Source: Phenylobacterium sp.
GTDB lineage: Bacteria; Pseudomonadota; Alphaproteobacteria; Caulobacterales; Caulobacteraceae
Direction: 5' to 3'
NCBI GenBank assembly: GCA_004799545.1
Contig: SSMU01000005.1
Location: forward strand, 434,001-498,000
Length of the DNA: 64,000 nt
The position numbers and the translations under genes were made by a program. The notes under the pieces were generated by a model, which was not told the origin of the DNA, did no database searches, and saw nothing but the letters and a program-made list of their open reading frames with translations. Below are positions 34,820 to 44,361 of the stretch, piece after piece. The stretch's first letter is position 1; each line of letters opens with the position of its first letter.

Positions 34820-36250
34820 ATGAACGCTCACACACCCGCCCCCTCGATCCTGCAGTCCGCCGGCGTCGATCCCGATCGCGCCCGCGAGGTCCTTGGCGAG
34901 GCCCTGGCCGGCGCCGACGACGGCGAGCTGTTCGTCGAACGCTCCGAGAGCGAATCCTTCCTGTTCGACGACGGGCGGCTGAAGTCGGCGGCCTATGACG
35001 CGACCGAGGGCTTCGGACTGCGCGTGGTGGCGGGCGAGACCGCCGGCTACGCCCACGCCAGCGAGATCTCCGAGGCGGCGATCCGCCGGGCCGCCGATTC
35101 GGCGCGGCTGGCCAAGCGCGGCTATCAGGGCGTCGCCGCCGAAGGGCCGCGCGCCACCAACGCCAAGCTCTACGGCGAGGACGATCCCCTCGCCTCCCCC
35201 GGCTTCTCCGACAAGGTGACCCTTCTCCAGGAGATCGACGCCTGGGCCCGGGCCCGCGATCCGCGGGTGGTGCAGGTGATGGCCTCCCTGGCCGGCGAAC
35301 GGCGGGTGGTGGAGATCCTGCGCGCCGACGGCCGGCTGATCCGCGACGTGCGCCCGCTGTCGCGGGTCAATGTCCAGATCACGGTCGAGCGCGATGGGCG
35401 GCGGGAGACCGGCTACACCGGCTCCGGCGGCCGCGCCGGCTTCGAGACCTGGATCACGCCGGAGAACTGGCAGGCCGCGGTCGATGAGGCGCTGCGCCAG
35501 GCGCTGGTCAACCTGGAGGCGGTCCCTGCCCCGGCCGGCGAGATGGACGTGGTCCTGGGCCCCGGGTGGAACGGCGTGCTGCTGCACGAGGCGGTGGGCC
35601 ACGGTCTGGAGGGCGACTTCAACCGCAAGGGCACCTCGGCCTTCTCCGGCAAGATCGGCCAGCGGGTGGCCGCCCCCGGCGTCACCGTGTTCGACGACGG
35701 CACCGAGCTCGGCCGCCGCGGCTCGCTGACCATCGACGACGAGGGCACGCCGACCGAACGGACCATCCTGATCGAGGACGGCATACTGGTGGGCTACATG
35801 CATGACCGGATGAGCGCCCGGCTGATGGGGCTGGCCCCCACCGGCAATGCGCGCCGGCAGTCCTACGCCCACATGCCCATGCCCAGGATGACCAACACCG
35901 GCATGCTCGGCGGCATGACCCCGCGGGCCGAGATGATCGCCTCGACCAAACGCGGCCTCTACTGCGCCAACTTCGGCGGCGGCCAGGTGGACATCACCAA
36001 TGGCAAGTTCGTCTTCCAGTGCACCGAGGCCTACCTGATCGAGGACGGCAAGGTCACCACGCCGGTGAAGGGCGCCACCCTGATCGGCGACGGCCCCTCG
36101 GCCCTGACCCGGGTGACCATGATCGGCGACGACTTCTGCTTCGATCCCGGCATCGGGGTCTGCGGCAAGGGCGGCCAGAGCGTACCGGTCGGCGTCGGCC
36201 AGCCGTCGCTGAAGATGACCGGCCTGACGGTCGGCGGGACCAATCTCTGA
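34820..36250 (+). CDS. tldD: metalloprotease TldD
   Basis: 476 residues from ATG 34820. The zinc motif is in LLHEAVGHGLEGDFNRKGTS (HExxxH), with AGFETWITPENWQAAVDEAL before it and GRRGSLTIDDEGTPTERTIL, RRQSYAHMPMPRMTNTGML and YCANFGGGQVDITNGKFVFQ after it. TldD forms a heterodimer with TldE/PmbA, whose gene is not in this window. The complex degrades unfolded peptides and processes some modified peptides such as microcin B17. Long upstream frame extensions lie in the ctaC promoter region and were not used. Confidence 0.96.
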   Translation: MNAHTPAPSILQSAGVDPDRAREVLGEALAGADDGELFVERSESESFLFDDGRLKSAAYDATEGFGLRVVAGETAGYAHASEISEAAIRRAADSARLAKRGYQGVAAEGPRATNAKLYGEDDPLASPGFSDKVTLLQEIDAWARARDPRVVQVMASLAGERRVVEILRADGRLIRDVRPLSRVNVQITVERDGRRETGYTGSGGRAGFETWITPENWQAAVDEALRQALVNLEAVPAPAGEMDVVLGPGWNGVLLHEAVGHGLEGDFNRKGTSAFSGKIGQRVAAPGVTVFDDGTELGRRGSLTIDDEGTPTERTILIEDGILVGYMHDRMSARLMGLAPTGNARRQSYAHMPMPRMTNTGMLGGMTPRAEMIASTKRGLYCANFGGGQVDITNGKFVFQCTEAYLIEDGKVTTPVKGATLIGDGPSALTRVTMIGDDFCFDPGIGVCGKGGQSVPVGVGQPSLKMTGLTVGGTNL

Positions 36251-36380
36251 GCGGACGTCGTATTACGATTGTCAATCTGATCACCGGCAAGATTTCCGCG
36301 ATTTAATCCACCTTACCGGCAATTAATTGGCCCTCATCGGCGACGTGGGCGATCTCCCATTTCAGGAGAGCAACACGCCC

Positions 36381-38435
36381 ATGGTTCTGTTTCTGGTTCT
36401 CGCCCAGGCCGCTGCGCCTGTGGCCGTCGTTGCCGCGCCCCCGCCCGCCCAGCAGGGCGTGATCAGCTATCCCGCGTCCTACTTCGCCGCCGCCAACACC
36501 AGCAATGCGCTGGACATGGTGGGCCGGCTCCCCGACTTCAGCCTGAACACCGGCGACAGCGTGCGCGGTTTCGAAGGCGCGGCGGGCAATGTGCTGATCG
36601 ACGGCCAGCGGCCGGCGGCCAAGAGCGACGCGCTGGATTCCATCCTGCAGCGGATCCCCATGAGCAACGTCGAGCGGATCGACGTGATCCGCGGCGGCGC
36701 GCCCGGCATCGACATGCAGGGCCAGACGGTGATCGCCAACGTCATCCGCAAGAAGGATTCCTCAGTGCGCGGCGTGGTGGCGGTCGCGAGCCAGCACGTC
36801 AACGACGGCCGCAATCTGGCGGGCCTCCGCATCGAGGCGTCCGGCGGCCTGCCCGGCGGCCGGACCTGGGAGTTCGGGACCCATCCCGGCGCGGGCCCCG
36901 ACGACGGCGAGGGGCCCGGCCACAACACCATCCATTTCGCCGATGGCAGCCCGCCGTTCATCGCCACGCTGGGCGCCAAGGGCACCGACGTGCAGGGCGT
37001 GGCCACCGCGGCCTTCGAGACCCCGCTGCTCGGCGGACGGCTGCGGATCAACGGCCGCGTCAACCAGGACAAGTTCCGCGAGCCGGAGACCGACATCATC
37101 ACCTCGCCGGGCCCCGACCTGGAGAATTTCGGCTACGTCCAGAAGACCGCCGACACCGAAGAGGGCGGCCGCTACACGCGCGACTTCGCCGGCTCGACCA
37201 ACCTCGAGATCGTGGCGCTGCACAGCACCCGCCACCGCTCGGTGGATTCCAGCACCTTCGACGCCGATCCCAGCGTCACCGGCAATGACGGCTCCAGCGA
37301 CTTCTTCAACGACCGCTACTCCAGCGAGTCGATCCTGCGCGGCGTGCTGAAGCACTCGTTCGGCAAGACCCTGTCGGTGGAGGTCGGCACCGAGGAGGCC
37401 GACAACAAGCTCGACAGCATCACCCGCTTTACCGAGAACGAGGTCCCCCAGCAGATCCCCGCCGCCAACGTGCAGGTGGAGGAGAAGCGCAACGAGACCT
37501 TCGTGAAGGCGGCCTGGCGGCCCTTCACGACCCTGACCATCGACGCCGCCCTGCACTATGAGAGCTCCGACATCTCCTCGAAGGGCGATGTGGTGCTGGA
37601 AAAGAGCCTGCAGTTCGCCAAGCCGCGCCTGACCGTGGCCTGGACGCCGGTCTCCGCCACCCAGCTGCGGTTCCGGGTGGAGAAGGTGGTCAGCCAGCTC
37701 AACTTCGACGACTTCGTGGCCTCGTCGAACCTGACCAACAGCGTCGGCGTCACCGCCGGCAACCCCGACCTCAACCCCGAGCAGGACTGGGTGGTCGAAG
37801 GCGAGCTGGAGCAACAGCTGTGGAGCGGCTCCTCCGTCACCCTGACGGCGCGCCACTACAAGATCACCGACGCCCAGGACCGCGGTCCCGTGTTCGCCCC
37901 CGACGGCACGGTGTTCGACCAGCCGACCAACATCGGCGCCGGCACCAAGGACGAGCTGGCCGCCACCGCGACCCTGCGGTTCGACAAATTCGGCTGGAAG
38001 GGCGCCATGCTGAAGGGCGACGTCACCCGCCGCTACTCGGAAGTGACCGACCCGACCACCGGCGAGAAGCGGGAGATCTCCAGCCTCCATCCGATCGACT
38101 GGGACCTGAGCTTCAGCCAGGACCTGACCGCCCATAACGCCACCGTCGGTGTCGACCTGTTCGGCGGCTGGCGACAGACGTCCTACCGCTTCAACTTCAT
38201 CGAGACGGTGAAGATCAAGACCTACGTCCGCCCCTACGCCGAGTGGAAGCCCAGGCCCGACCTCAGCGTGCGCATCGAGGTGCCGCTCGCCACCCACCCG
38301 CAGGTCCGCCTGCGCGACGAGGTGAAGATCTTCAACGGCCCGCGCACCATCGGCGCCGAGCCCGACGCCGTACAGGAGCGGACCTTCACCTTCCCGCGCA
38401 GCTGGTACGTGCGGCTGATGAAGACCTTCGGCTGA
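36381..38435 (+). CDS. TonB-dependent outer-membrane receptor
   Basis: 684 residues from ATG 36381 (AGGAGA upstream); an in-frame codon at 36327 would add 18 residues before the signal peptide. The signal peptide is VLFLVLAQAAAPVAVVAA. A plug domain follows with NALDMVGRLPDFSLNTGDSV, RGFEGAAGNVLIDGQRPAAK, ILQRIPMSNVERIDVIRGGA and the strand VIANVIRKK. The rest is a beta-barrel ending in aromatic-rich FPRSWYVRLMKTFG, with F last as in outer membrane proteins. The plug resembles receptors with a short NVLIDGQRP motif rather than classical siderophore receptors. It ends one base from the convergent peptide transporter, hinting at peptide-like cargo, but that is context only. Confidence 0.9.
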   Translation: MVLFLVLAQAAAPVAVVAAPPPAQQGVISYPASYFAAANTSNALDMVGRLPDFSLNTGDSVRGFEGAAGNVLIDGQRPAAKSDALDSILQRIPMSNVERIDVIRGGAPGIDMQGQTVIANVIRKKDSSVRGVVAVASQHVNDGRNLAGLRIEASGGLPGGRTWEFGTHPGAGPDDGEGPGHNTIHFADGSPPFIATLGAKGTDVQGVATAAFETPLLGGRLRINGRVNQDKFREPETDIITSPGPDLENFGYVQKTADTEEGGRYTRDFAGSTNLEIVALHSTRHRSVDSSTFDADPSVTGNDGSSDFFNDRYSSESILRGVLKHSFGKTLSVEVGTEEADNKLDSITRFTENEVPQQIPAANVQVEEKRNETFVKAAWRPFTTLTIDAALHYESSDISSKGDVVLEKSLQFAKPRLTVAWTPVSATQLRFRVEKVVSQLNFDDFVASSNLTNSVGVTAGNPDLNPEQDWVVEGELEQQLWSGSSVTLTARHYKITDAQDRGPVFAPDGTVFDQPTNIGAGTKDELAATATLRFDKFGWKGAMLKGDVTRRYSEVTDPTTGEKREISSLHPIDWDLSFSQDLTAHNATVGVDLFGGWRQTSYRFNFIETVKIKTYVRPYAEWKPRPDLSVRIEVPLATHPQVRLRDEVKIFNGPRTIGAEPDAVQERTFTFPRSWYVRLMKTFG

Positions 38436-38436
38436 T

Positions 38437-40293
38437 CTAGGCCTTTCGGTCGGCGCGGATCGCCTGCGGGTTCACCGCCTGGCGCTCGCCGTCCAGGGTT
38501 GGCGCGATGGGCTCCGGCTGCTGGGGATGGGTGTCGCTCGCCCCGTGCGCCCACTTCTTGAGGAACGGCGACAGCGCCAGGAAGACGACGCCGGCGGCCA
38601 CGCCCCACAGGCCGATCATCCCGAACACATGGACGTAGGTGCTGAGCGCCTTGCCGGGATCCAGCACCTGGCCGGCGATGGAGTCGGCGGCGGTGAGCTG
38701 GGCGACCTTGGCCGCCAGCCACTGGGCGCCCGAGGTGCCGAGGAACCAGGTGGCCATCAGGGTGGAGATCAGCGCCGGCGGCGCGAGCTTGGTCATCTGC
38801 GACAGGCCAACGGGCGAAAGGCAGAGCTCGCCGGTGGTCTGGGCGAGGTAGGCCAGGGCCAGCATCAGCAGCGAGATCTTGTAGGTGGGGCCGGCGAAGG
38901 ATGCGGCGCCGACGATGACGAAGTAGCTGCCGCCAACCAGCAGCAGGCCGAGGGCGAACTTCAGCATCGGATTGGGATCGCGGCCGCGGCGGCCGAGCCA
39001 GGTCCAGAGCGCCGCCAGGACCGGGGCGAAGATCAGGATCCAGCTGGCCTGGAACGACTGGGTCTGGGCGGGCGTCATCGACTGTCCGGCCCACAGATGC
39101 AGGTCGACGTTGCGTTCGGCGAACTGGTTGAGCGAGGAGCCGCCCTGTTCGTAGAGCGCCCAGAACACCACCGAGCCGAGGATCAGCACGATGGCCAGCA
39201 TCAGCCGCTCGCGCTCGGCCTTGGTGCAGCGGGCGGCCATGTACCAGCCGAGGTAGCTGAGGGTGGCGATCGCGCCGGCGCCCAGCAGCCAGCCGACGAC
39301 GGCGTAACTCTGCACCACCACGAAGACCGCGCCCACACCCACCAGGCCCAGGAGGTAGATGGTCCATTCGCCGTTCAGCGGACCGAGGATCGGCTTCTTC
39401 AGCGCGACCGGGTCCGGCGGCTCGCCCTTGCCTTCGAGAAGCGGCTTACCGAGCACGAAGACCAGCCAACCCAGCGCCATGCCCAGCCCGGCCGCGCCGA
39501 AGCCGGCCCACCAGCCGATCTTCTCGCCCAGCGCGCCGCAGGCGATGGCCGCCCAGAACGAGCCGAGGTTGATGCCGAAATAGTAGAGGGTGAAGCCGGG
39601 GTCGCGGCGCGGATCGCCCTGCGGATAGAGCTGGCCGACGATCGAGGAGATGTTCGCCTTCAGGAAGCCCACGCCCATGATGATCAGGGCGAGCGCCAGG
39701 TAGAGGACGTTCTTGAACAGCGGGTTCGGGTCCTCGACGGAGAGCTGGTAGTCGCCCTTGGCGAGGTGGGCCGGGAGCGGCGAGGCGGCCGGCAGACCCT
39801 TGACGTCGAGGCCGCCGTCGGCGGCCGGCGCATAGGCGTAGGGCTGGCCGGCGACCAGCAGCTTCACGTCGCGGTTGTCGGCGCGGCCGGTCACCTGGAA
39901 CTCGTAGCGGGCCCCGTGATAGCCGAGCACCTGGGTCGCGGGCTTGCCCTCGAAGGCCATGGTGGTGTGGCCGAGCACCAGCAACAGGGCGCCGAACGCC
40001 ACCGCCTTACGCGAGCCCAGGAACCGGTCGGCCAGGAAGCCGCCGATCAGCGGCGTGAGGTACACCAGCGAGGTGTAGGCGCCGTATTGGCCGTTGGCGA
40101 CCGTGTCGTTGAGCAGGAAGTGCTGGGTCAGGAAGAAGATCAGCAGGCCGCGCATGCCGTAGTAGGAGAACCGCTCCCACATTTCGGCGAAGAACAGGAT
40201 CGACAGCCCGCGGGGGTGCTGGCGTAGCTGCCAGATGACGGGGATGGCCGTCACCACGGTCACCACGATGCCGGCTACGAAGACGATGTCCAT
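38437..40293 (-). CDS. POT family proton-coupled peptide transporter
   Basis: 618 residues, about fourteen helices. The POT signature is FFAEMWERFSYYGMRGLL (ExxERFxYYG, proton coupling), followed by YLTPLIGGFLADRFLGSRKA. FTLYYFGINLGSFWAAIACG is the second POT motif (FYxxINxGSL type). A non-membrane insert of about 80 residues lies between helices 4 and 5 (around VLGYHGARYEFQVTGRADNR), longer than in DtpA-like proteins. The family imports di- and tripeptides with protons. No RBS or start alternative changes the call. Confidence 0.93.
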   Translation of the reverse strand: MDIVFVAGIVVTVVTAIPVIWQLRQHPRGLSILFFAEMWERFSYYGMRGLLIFFLTQHFLLNDTVANGQYGAYTSLVYLTPLIGGFLADRFLGSRKAVAFGALLLVLGHTTMAFEGKPATQVLGYHGARYEFQVTGRADNRDVKLLVAGQPYAYAPAADGGLDVKGLPAASPLPAHLAKGDYQLSVEDPNPLFKNVLYLALALIIMGVGFLKANISSIVGQLYPQGDPRRDPGFTLYYFGINLGSFWAAIACGALGEKIGWWAGFGAAGLGMALGWLVFVLGKPLLEGKGEPPDPVALKKPILGPLNGEWTIYLLGLVGVGAVFVVVQSYAVVGWLLGAGAIATLSYLGWYMAARCTKAERERLMLAIVLILGSVVFWALYEQGGSSLNQFAERNVDLHLWAGQSMTPAQTQSFQASWILIFAPVLAALWTWLGRRGRDPNPMLKFALGLLLVGGSYFVIVGAASFAGPTYKISLLMLALAYLAQTTGELCLSPVGLSQMTKLAPPALISTLMATWFLGTSGAQWLAAKVAQLTAADSIAGQVLDPGKALSTYVHVFGMIGLWGVAAGVVFLALSPFLKKWAHGASDTHPQQPEPIAPTLDGERQAVNPQAIRADRKA

Positions 40294-40469
40294 GCGGGTC
40301 CTGAGATCCTGGGCTCCGGCGTCGATCCCTCCGCGAGGGCCGTTTCACGCGCCGGCTTGGGGTTTGGCGCGGAGAAGATCACGCGATCTTGCGCGGCACA
40401 AGCAAGCCCATGCCCCTAAGGACCCGGCATATGGTCTGATGCGTTCAATCCGCCGAGGAGGACACCCGC

Positions 40470-40970
40470 ATGCTGAAGCCCGGCCCCGACCACCCTATCA
40501 CCCTCACGCCGGCGAAGACGCGCTGGCGGGCGAAGTTCGCCGGCCACGTGATCGCCGACAGCAACGACGCCCTGATCCTCCAGGAGGCCAATTACCCGCC
40601 GGTGGTCTACTTCCCGCGCGCGGACGTCGGCATGGAGTACATGTCCCGCACCGAGCGGCAGACCCACTGCCCCTACAAGGGCGACGCCGCCTACTACACG
40701 ATCCTGATGGACGGCCAGTTCGCGGAGAACGCCGTCTGGACCTATGAGCAGCCGTTCGAGGGCATGGACCTGATCGCCGAGCGGGTCGCCTTCTACACCG
40801 ACCGGGTGGAGGTCTATGAGGTCGACGACGCGGCGGTGAACCCGCACCATCATGACGAGGACGTCGACGAGGTCGTGCAGCACACCGACGCCGGCGATGG
40901 ACGCAGCCAGGGCGAGCACTGGGCGGCCAATGTCGACACCCCGGACCAGCCGGAGGGCGGGCTGCGCTGA
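40470..40970 (+). CDS. DUF427 domain protein
   Basis: 166 residues, preceded by GAGGAGG. The core DUF427 block spans RAKFAGHVIADSNDALILQE, YPPVVYFPRADVGMEYMSRT, QTHCPYKGDAAYYTI and ENAVWTYEQPFEGMDLIAER. The family is a small beta-barrel of unknown function, often stand-alone. The C-terminal 45 residues are acidic and His-rich (NPHHHDEDVDEVVQH), a tail that could bind metal but is probably disordered. Confidence 0.92.
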   Translation: MLKPGPDHPITLTPAKTRWRAKFAGHVIADSNDALILQEANYPPVVYFPRADVGMEYMSRTERQTHCPYKGDAAYYTILMDGQFAENAVWTYEQPFEGMDLIAERVAFYTDRVEVYEVDDAAVNPHHHDEDVDEVVQHTDAGDGRSQGEHWAANVDTPDQPEGGLR

Positions 40971-41035
40971 GGCGTTTCCGAAGCGTCACACTTCCGCGCT
41001 TTCAGGCCTGACGACTTCGGGCTAGCGTTCCACCT

Positions 41036-42877
41036 ATGGGTGGAAGAGCGGTTCTGTTCGCGTCTCTGGCGCTGGCCTTCGCGGCGTGGGGGTCGATGGC
41101 CGAGGCGGCGGCGCCTGAGCGCTGCGACCTCGGCAAGTTCGCAGAGCTGCCGGTGACCATGGTCGGCATGCGGCCGCGCGTGGACGTCAAGATCGACGGC
41201 GTCGACACGCCCTTCACGGTCGACAGCGGCTCGTTCTTCAGCGTCATGAACCGGGCCACGGTTCAGCGTCTCGGCCTGAGCACCAAGATGGCGCCGTTCG
41301 GCTTCGCGGTGCGCGGCGCCGGGGGCTCGGACAACCGCGTGGATGTGGCGACCGTCAAGCGCTTCGGCCTCGGCGCGATCGACGTGCCGGACGTGCCCTT
41401 CCTTTCCCTCCCCGATGTCGAGTCGAGTTCCGCGGGCCTGTTGGGCCAGAACGTCCTGTCGCTATTCGACACCGAGTACGACATCGGCAATGGCGTCATT
41501 CGGCTGCTGAAACCCTCTCCGGCCTGCGCGCACGCCAACGTCGCCTACTGGGCGGCCGGCCAGACCATCGGCGTCGTCGAGGTGGAAGCCATCAACAACG
41601 AGCAGCGGCACCTGCGCGGCACGGCGACCATCAACGGGCAGAAGGTGCGCGTGATCTTCGACACCGGCGCGTCGAGTTCGGTGCTCAAGCGCTCCACCGC
41701 CGAGCGGCTCGGCTTCCGCGTGGACGGGCCCGGCGTGCAGGCGCGGGGCGCGGCCCGCGGGATCGGGCCCCACGCGGTCGAGACATGGACCGCGCCGTTC
41801 GACGTCTTCGAGATCGGCGGCGAGCGGATCGAGCACACCCGGCTGCAGGTGGGTGACCTGGACGTGTTCGGCGATGACATGCTGCTGGGAATCGACTTCT
41901 TCCTGTCGCATCGGATCTACGTCTCCAAGCAGCAGCGGAAGATCTTCTTCACCTACAACGGCGGGCCGGTGTTCCGCCTGGAGCCGGTCGTCGGGCGACC
42001 CGCGCAGGCCGCCGCCGGACCGCCGCCGGTCGCCGCAGCCCCCGGCGCGCCGGCGCCCGCCGCCCCGGCGGACCGCTACGCCGACGCCCCGACCGACGCG
42101 GCCGGCTTCGTCCGGCGCGCCGAGGCTTCCATGGCGCGGCGCGACTTCACCGCCGCGGTCGCCGACTTCACCCGGGCCATTGAGCTCGAGCCCGCCAATC
42201 CGCAGCACTACCTGCAGCGCGCCAACGCCCACCTCGGCGCGCGCGCGCCGGTGCTGGCCATGGCCGACTTCGACCAGGTGCTGAAACTGAGGCCCGGAAA
42301 TGCGGCGGCCCTGGTCGGCCGAGGGCGCCTCTACATGATCTCCCGCGACGTCGTCCGGGGCCAGGCGGATCTGGACGCGGCGGTGAAGGCCGACCCGGAC
42401 ACCGCCCTGCTGGTCGGCGCGATCTACGCCAACAACCAGCATTTCGAGCCGGCGATCACCAACTTCGACCTGTGGATCGGCCGCCATCCGGACGCGTCCG
42501 ACATCGCCGATGCGCTGGCGACCCGCTGCCGGGTGCGCATCCTGTGGAACCACGATCTCGACAAGGCGCTCGCCGACTGCGAGGCGGCGATCCGGCATGG
42601 GCCACGGACCGCGGCGATGTTCGAGAGCCGCGGCCTCGCCCACCTGCGCCGGGGCGAGTCCGACCCCGCCCTGGCCGACTTCAACCAGGCCCTGAAGTTG
42701 CAGCCGAAGCTGGCCTGGGCGCTCTATGGCCGCTCGCTGGTGGAGCGGGCGAAGGGCCAGGGACCGACCGCGGACGTCGATCTGGCGGCCGCTGCCGCCA
42801 TCGCGCCGCGGATGCCGCAGACGGCCCGGGAGTATGGTTTCGAAGGGCCTGCGCCGGCCGCCAAGGCCGCCGGCTAG
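41036..42877 (+). CDS. secreted tandem retropepsin-like aspartyl protease with TPR repeats
   Basis: 613 residues with a signal peptide (about 1-24, ending SMAEAAAP). Two retropepsin-like units follow: residues about 45-155 with IDGVDTPFTVDSGSFFSVMN (DSG), and about 185-310 with KVRVIFDTGASSSVLKRSTA (DTG) and LLGIDFFLSHRIYVSKQQRK. After a Pro/Ala linker (about 325-350) come at least five TPR-like helical repeats, for example FTAAVADFTRAIELEPANPQ and ALADFNQALKLQPKLAWALY. Two Asp-containing lobes in one chain could form an internal dimer like pepsin. TPRs suggest recruitment of protein substrates in the periplasm. The combination is found in Caulobacterales, but I know no characterised member. 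Confidence 0.85.
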   Translation: MGGRAVLFASLALAFAAWGSMAEAAAPERCDLGKFAELPVTMVGMRPRVDVKIDGVDTPFTVDSGSFFSVMNRATVQRLGLSTKMAPFGFAVRGAGGSDNRVDVATVKRFGLGAIDVPDVPFLSLPDVESSSAGLLGQNVLSLFDTEYDIGNGVIRLLKPSPACAHANVAYWAAGQTIGVVEVEAINNEQRHLRGTATINGQKVRVIFDTGASSSVLKRSTAERLGFRVDGPGVQARGAARGIGPHAVETWTAPFDVFEIGGERIEHTRLQVGDLDVFGDDMLLGIDFFLSHRIYVSKQQRKIFFTYNGGPVFRLEPVVGRPAQAAAGPPPVAAAPGAPAPAAPADRYADAPTDAAGFVRRAEASMARRDFTAAVADFTRAIELEPANPQHYLQRANAHLGARAPVLAMADFDQVLKLRPGNAAALVGRGRLYMISRDVVRGQADLDAAVKADPDTALLVGAIYANNQHFEPAITNFDLWIGRHPDASDIADALATRCRVRILWNHDLDKALADCEAAIRHGPRTAAMFESRGLAHLRRGESDPALADFNQALKLQPKLAWALYGRSLVERAKGQGPTADVDLAAAAAIAPRMPQTAREYGFEGPAPAAKAAG

Positions 42878-42878
42878 A

Positions 42879-44234
42879 TCAGTAGGCGAAGGCCTCGAAG
42901 GCCTTGCCCGCGTCGCCGGCCCAGGGGCCGTTATAGAGCTCGATCAGCCGTTCGGCCGGGGTGATCCCGCTGGCTGCGATCTCGTCCAGCTCGGAGAGGA
43001 AGCCGCTTTCGTCCACCAGGCCGCCGGACAGGCGGTTGCGACGCTTCAGCCCCTGACGGGCGATGGCCAGCATGTCCTTGGCGACGTCCTGCACGCTGCG
43101 GCCGGCGACCTCTGCCTTCAGGCCAAGCCGGGCCACGTCCTCACGCAGCCGTTCGTGGTCGTGGGTCTCCCAGCCCTTGCAGAGGTCCCAGGCGGCGGCC
43201 AGGGCGGCGCTGTCGTAGAGGATGCCGGTCCACAGCGCCGGCAGCGCGCAAAGCCGGCTCCACGGCCCGCTGTCGGCGCCGCGCATCTCCAGGTACTGCT
43301 TGAGGCGGACCTCGGGAAACAGGGTGGTGGTGTGGTCGGCCCAGTCCTTCAGGCTCGGCTTCTCGCCCGGCAGTTCGGCGAGCTTGCCCTCCATGAAGTC
43401 GCGGAACGAGCGGCCCGCCAGGTCGATGTAGCGGCCGTCGCGCTTGACGAAATACATTGGCACGTCGAGCGCGTAGTTGACGTAGGTCTCGAAGGTGAAG
43501 CCGTCCTCGAAGACGAAATCCAGCATGCCGGTGCGGTCGGCGTCGGTGTCGGTCCAGACGTTGGCGCGGGCCGAGACGAAGCCGGTCAGCTTGCCTTCCT
43601 TGAACGGCGAATTAGCGAACAGGGCGGTGGCGATCGGCTGCAGGGCGAGGCTGGTGCGGAACTTCGCCACCATGTCGGCCTCGGAGCCGAAGTCGAGGTT
43701 GGCCTGCACCGTGCAGGTGCGGAACATCATGTCGAGGCCCATCGAGCCGACCTTCGGCATGTAGTCGCGCATGATCTTGTAGCGGCCCTTGGGCATGAAC
43801 GGGATCTGGTCGCGCCGCCAGGTGGGCGTGAAGCCCAGCCCCAGGAAGCCGATGCCCAACTCGTCGGCCACGACCTTGACCTCCTGCAGGTGGCCGCCGG
43901 TCTCCTCGCAGATGTCGTGGATGGTCTCGAGCGGCGCGCCGGAAAGCTCGAACTGGCCGCCCGGCTCCAGGCTGACGCTGGCCATGCCGCGTTCCAGCGC
44001 GATGATGTTGTCGGCCTCGTAGACCGGCTTCCAGCCGTAGCGGGTCAGGCCCTCGAGCAGCGCCTTGATGCCCTGCGGCTCATAGGGGACCGGCTCATGC
44101 GTCCCCAAACGGAACACGAACTTCTCGTGCTCGGCGCCCACCCGCCAGTCGGACTTCGGCTTGGCGCCGGCCTCGACCCAGCGGACCAGGTCCTCAAACA
44201 CCAGCGGACGATCGTCGCAAGCGACCTCGGCCAT
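42879..44234 (-). CDS. gshA: glutamate-cysteine ligase
   Basis: 451 residues from ATG 44234, about seven bases after GGGGAGG; two upstream ATG codons (44240, 44255) have poor spacing. This is the alphaproteobacterial/plant-type GCL: DWRVGAEHEKFVFRLGTHEP, GMASVSLEPGGQFELSGAPL, FLGLGFTPTWRRDQIPFMPK, GRYKIMRDYMP, TCTVQANLDFGSEADMVAKF and ALFANSPFKEGKLTGFVSAR. It joins Glu and Cys with ATP, the first step of glutathione synthesis. Plant enzymes use a regulatory disulfide that I cannot verify here. No gshB is adjacent. Confidence 0.94.
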   Translation of the reverse strand: MAEVACDDRPLVFEDLVRWVEAGAKPKSDWRVGAEHEKFVFRLGTHEPVPYEPQGIKALLEGLTRYGWKPVYEADNIIALERGMASVSLEPGGQFELSGAPLETIHDICEETGGHLQEVKVVADELGIGFLGLGFTPTWRRDQIPFMPKGRYKIMRDYMPKVGSMGLDMMFRTCTVQANLDFGSEADMVAKFRTSLALQPIATALFANSPFKEGKLTGFVSARANVWTDTDADRTGMLDFVFEDGFTFETYVNYALDVPMYFVKRDGRYIDLAGRSFRDFMEGKLAELPGEKPSLKDWADHTTTLFPEVRLKQYLEMRGADSGPWSRLCALPALWTGILYDSAALAAAWDLCKGWETHDHERLREDVARLGLKAEVAGRSVQDVAKDMLAIARQGLKRRNRLSGGLVDESGFLSELDEIAASGITPAERLIELYNGPWAGDAGKAFEAFAY

Positions 44235-44361
44235 ACACATACCTCCCCAGCCCAACCCGGCTCGCCAAAACGTTCACGACCTTGGGCGAGGTTCCGCGTG
44301 GTGCAATCTTTACGCCGCCCAGGTAGGTGGGGGCAAATTCGCCAAGCTCAAGAGCGCCCCG

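Noticed and set aside
33482..35872. 796-codon frame fusing an N-terminal region to cytochrome oxidase subunit II
   Set aside because: The upstream part is antisense to tldD. The subunit II signal peptide and GAGGGG site at 34477 mark the real start.
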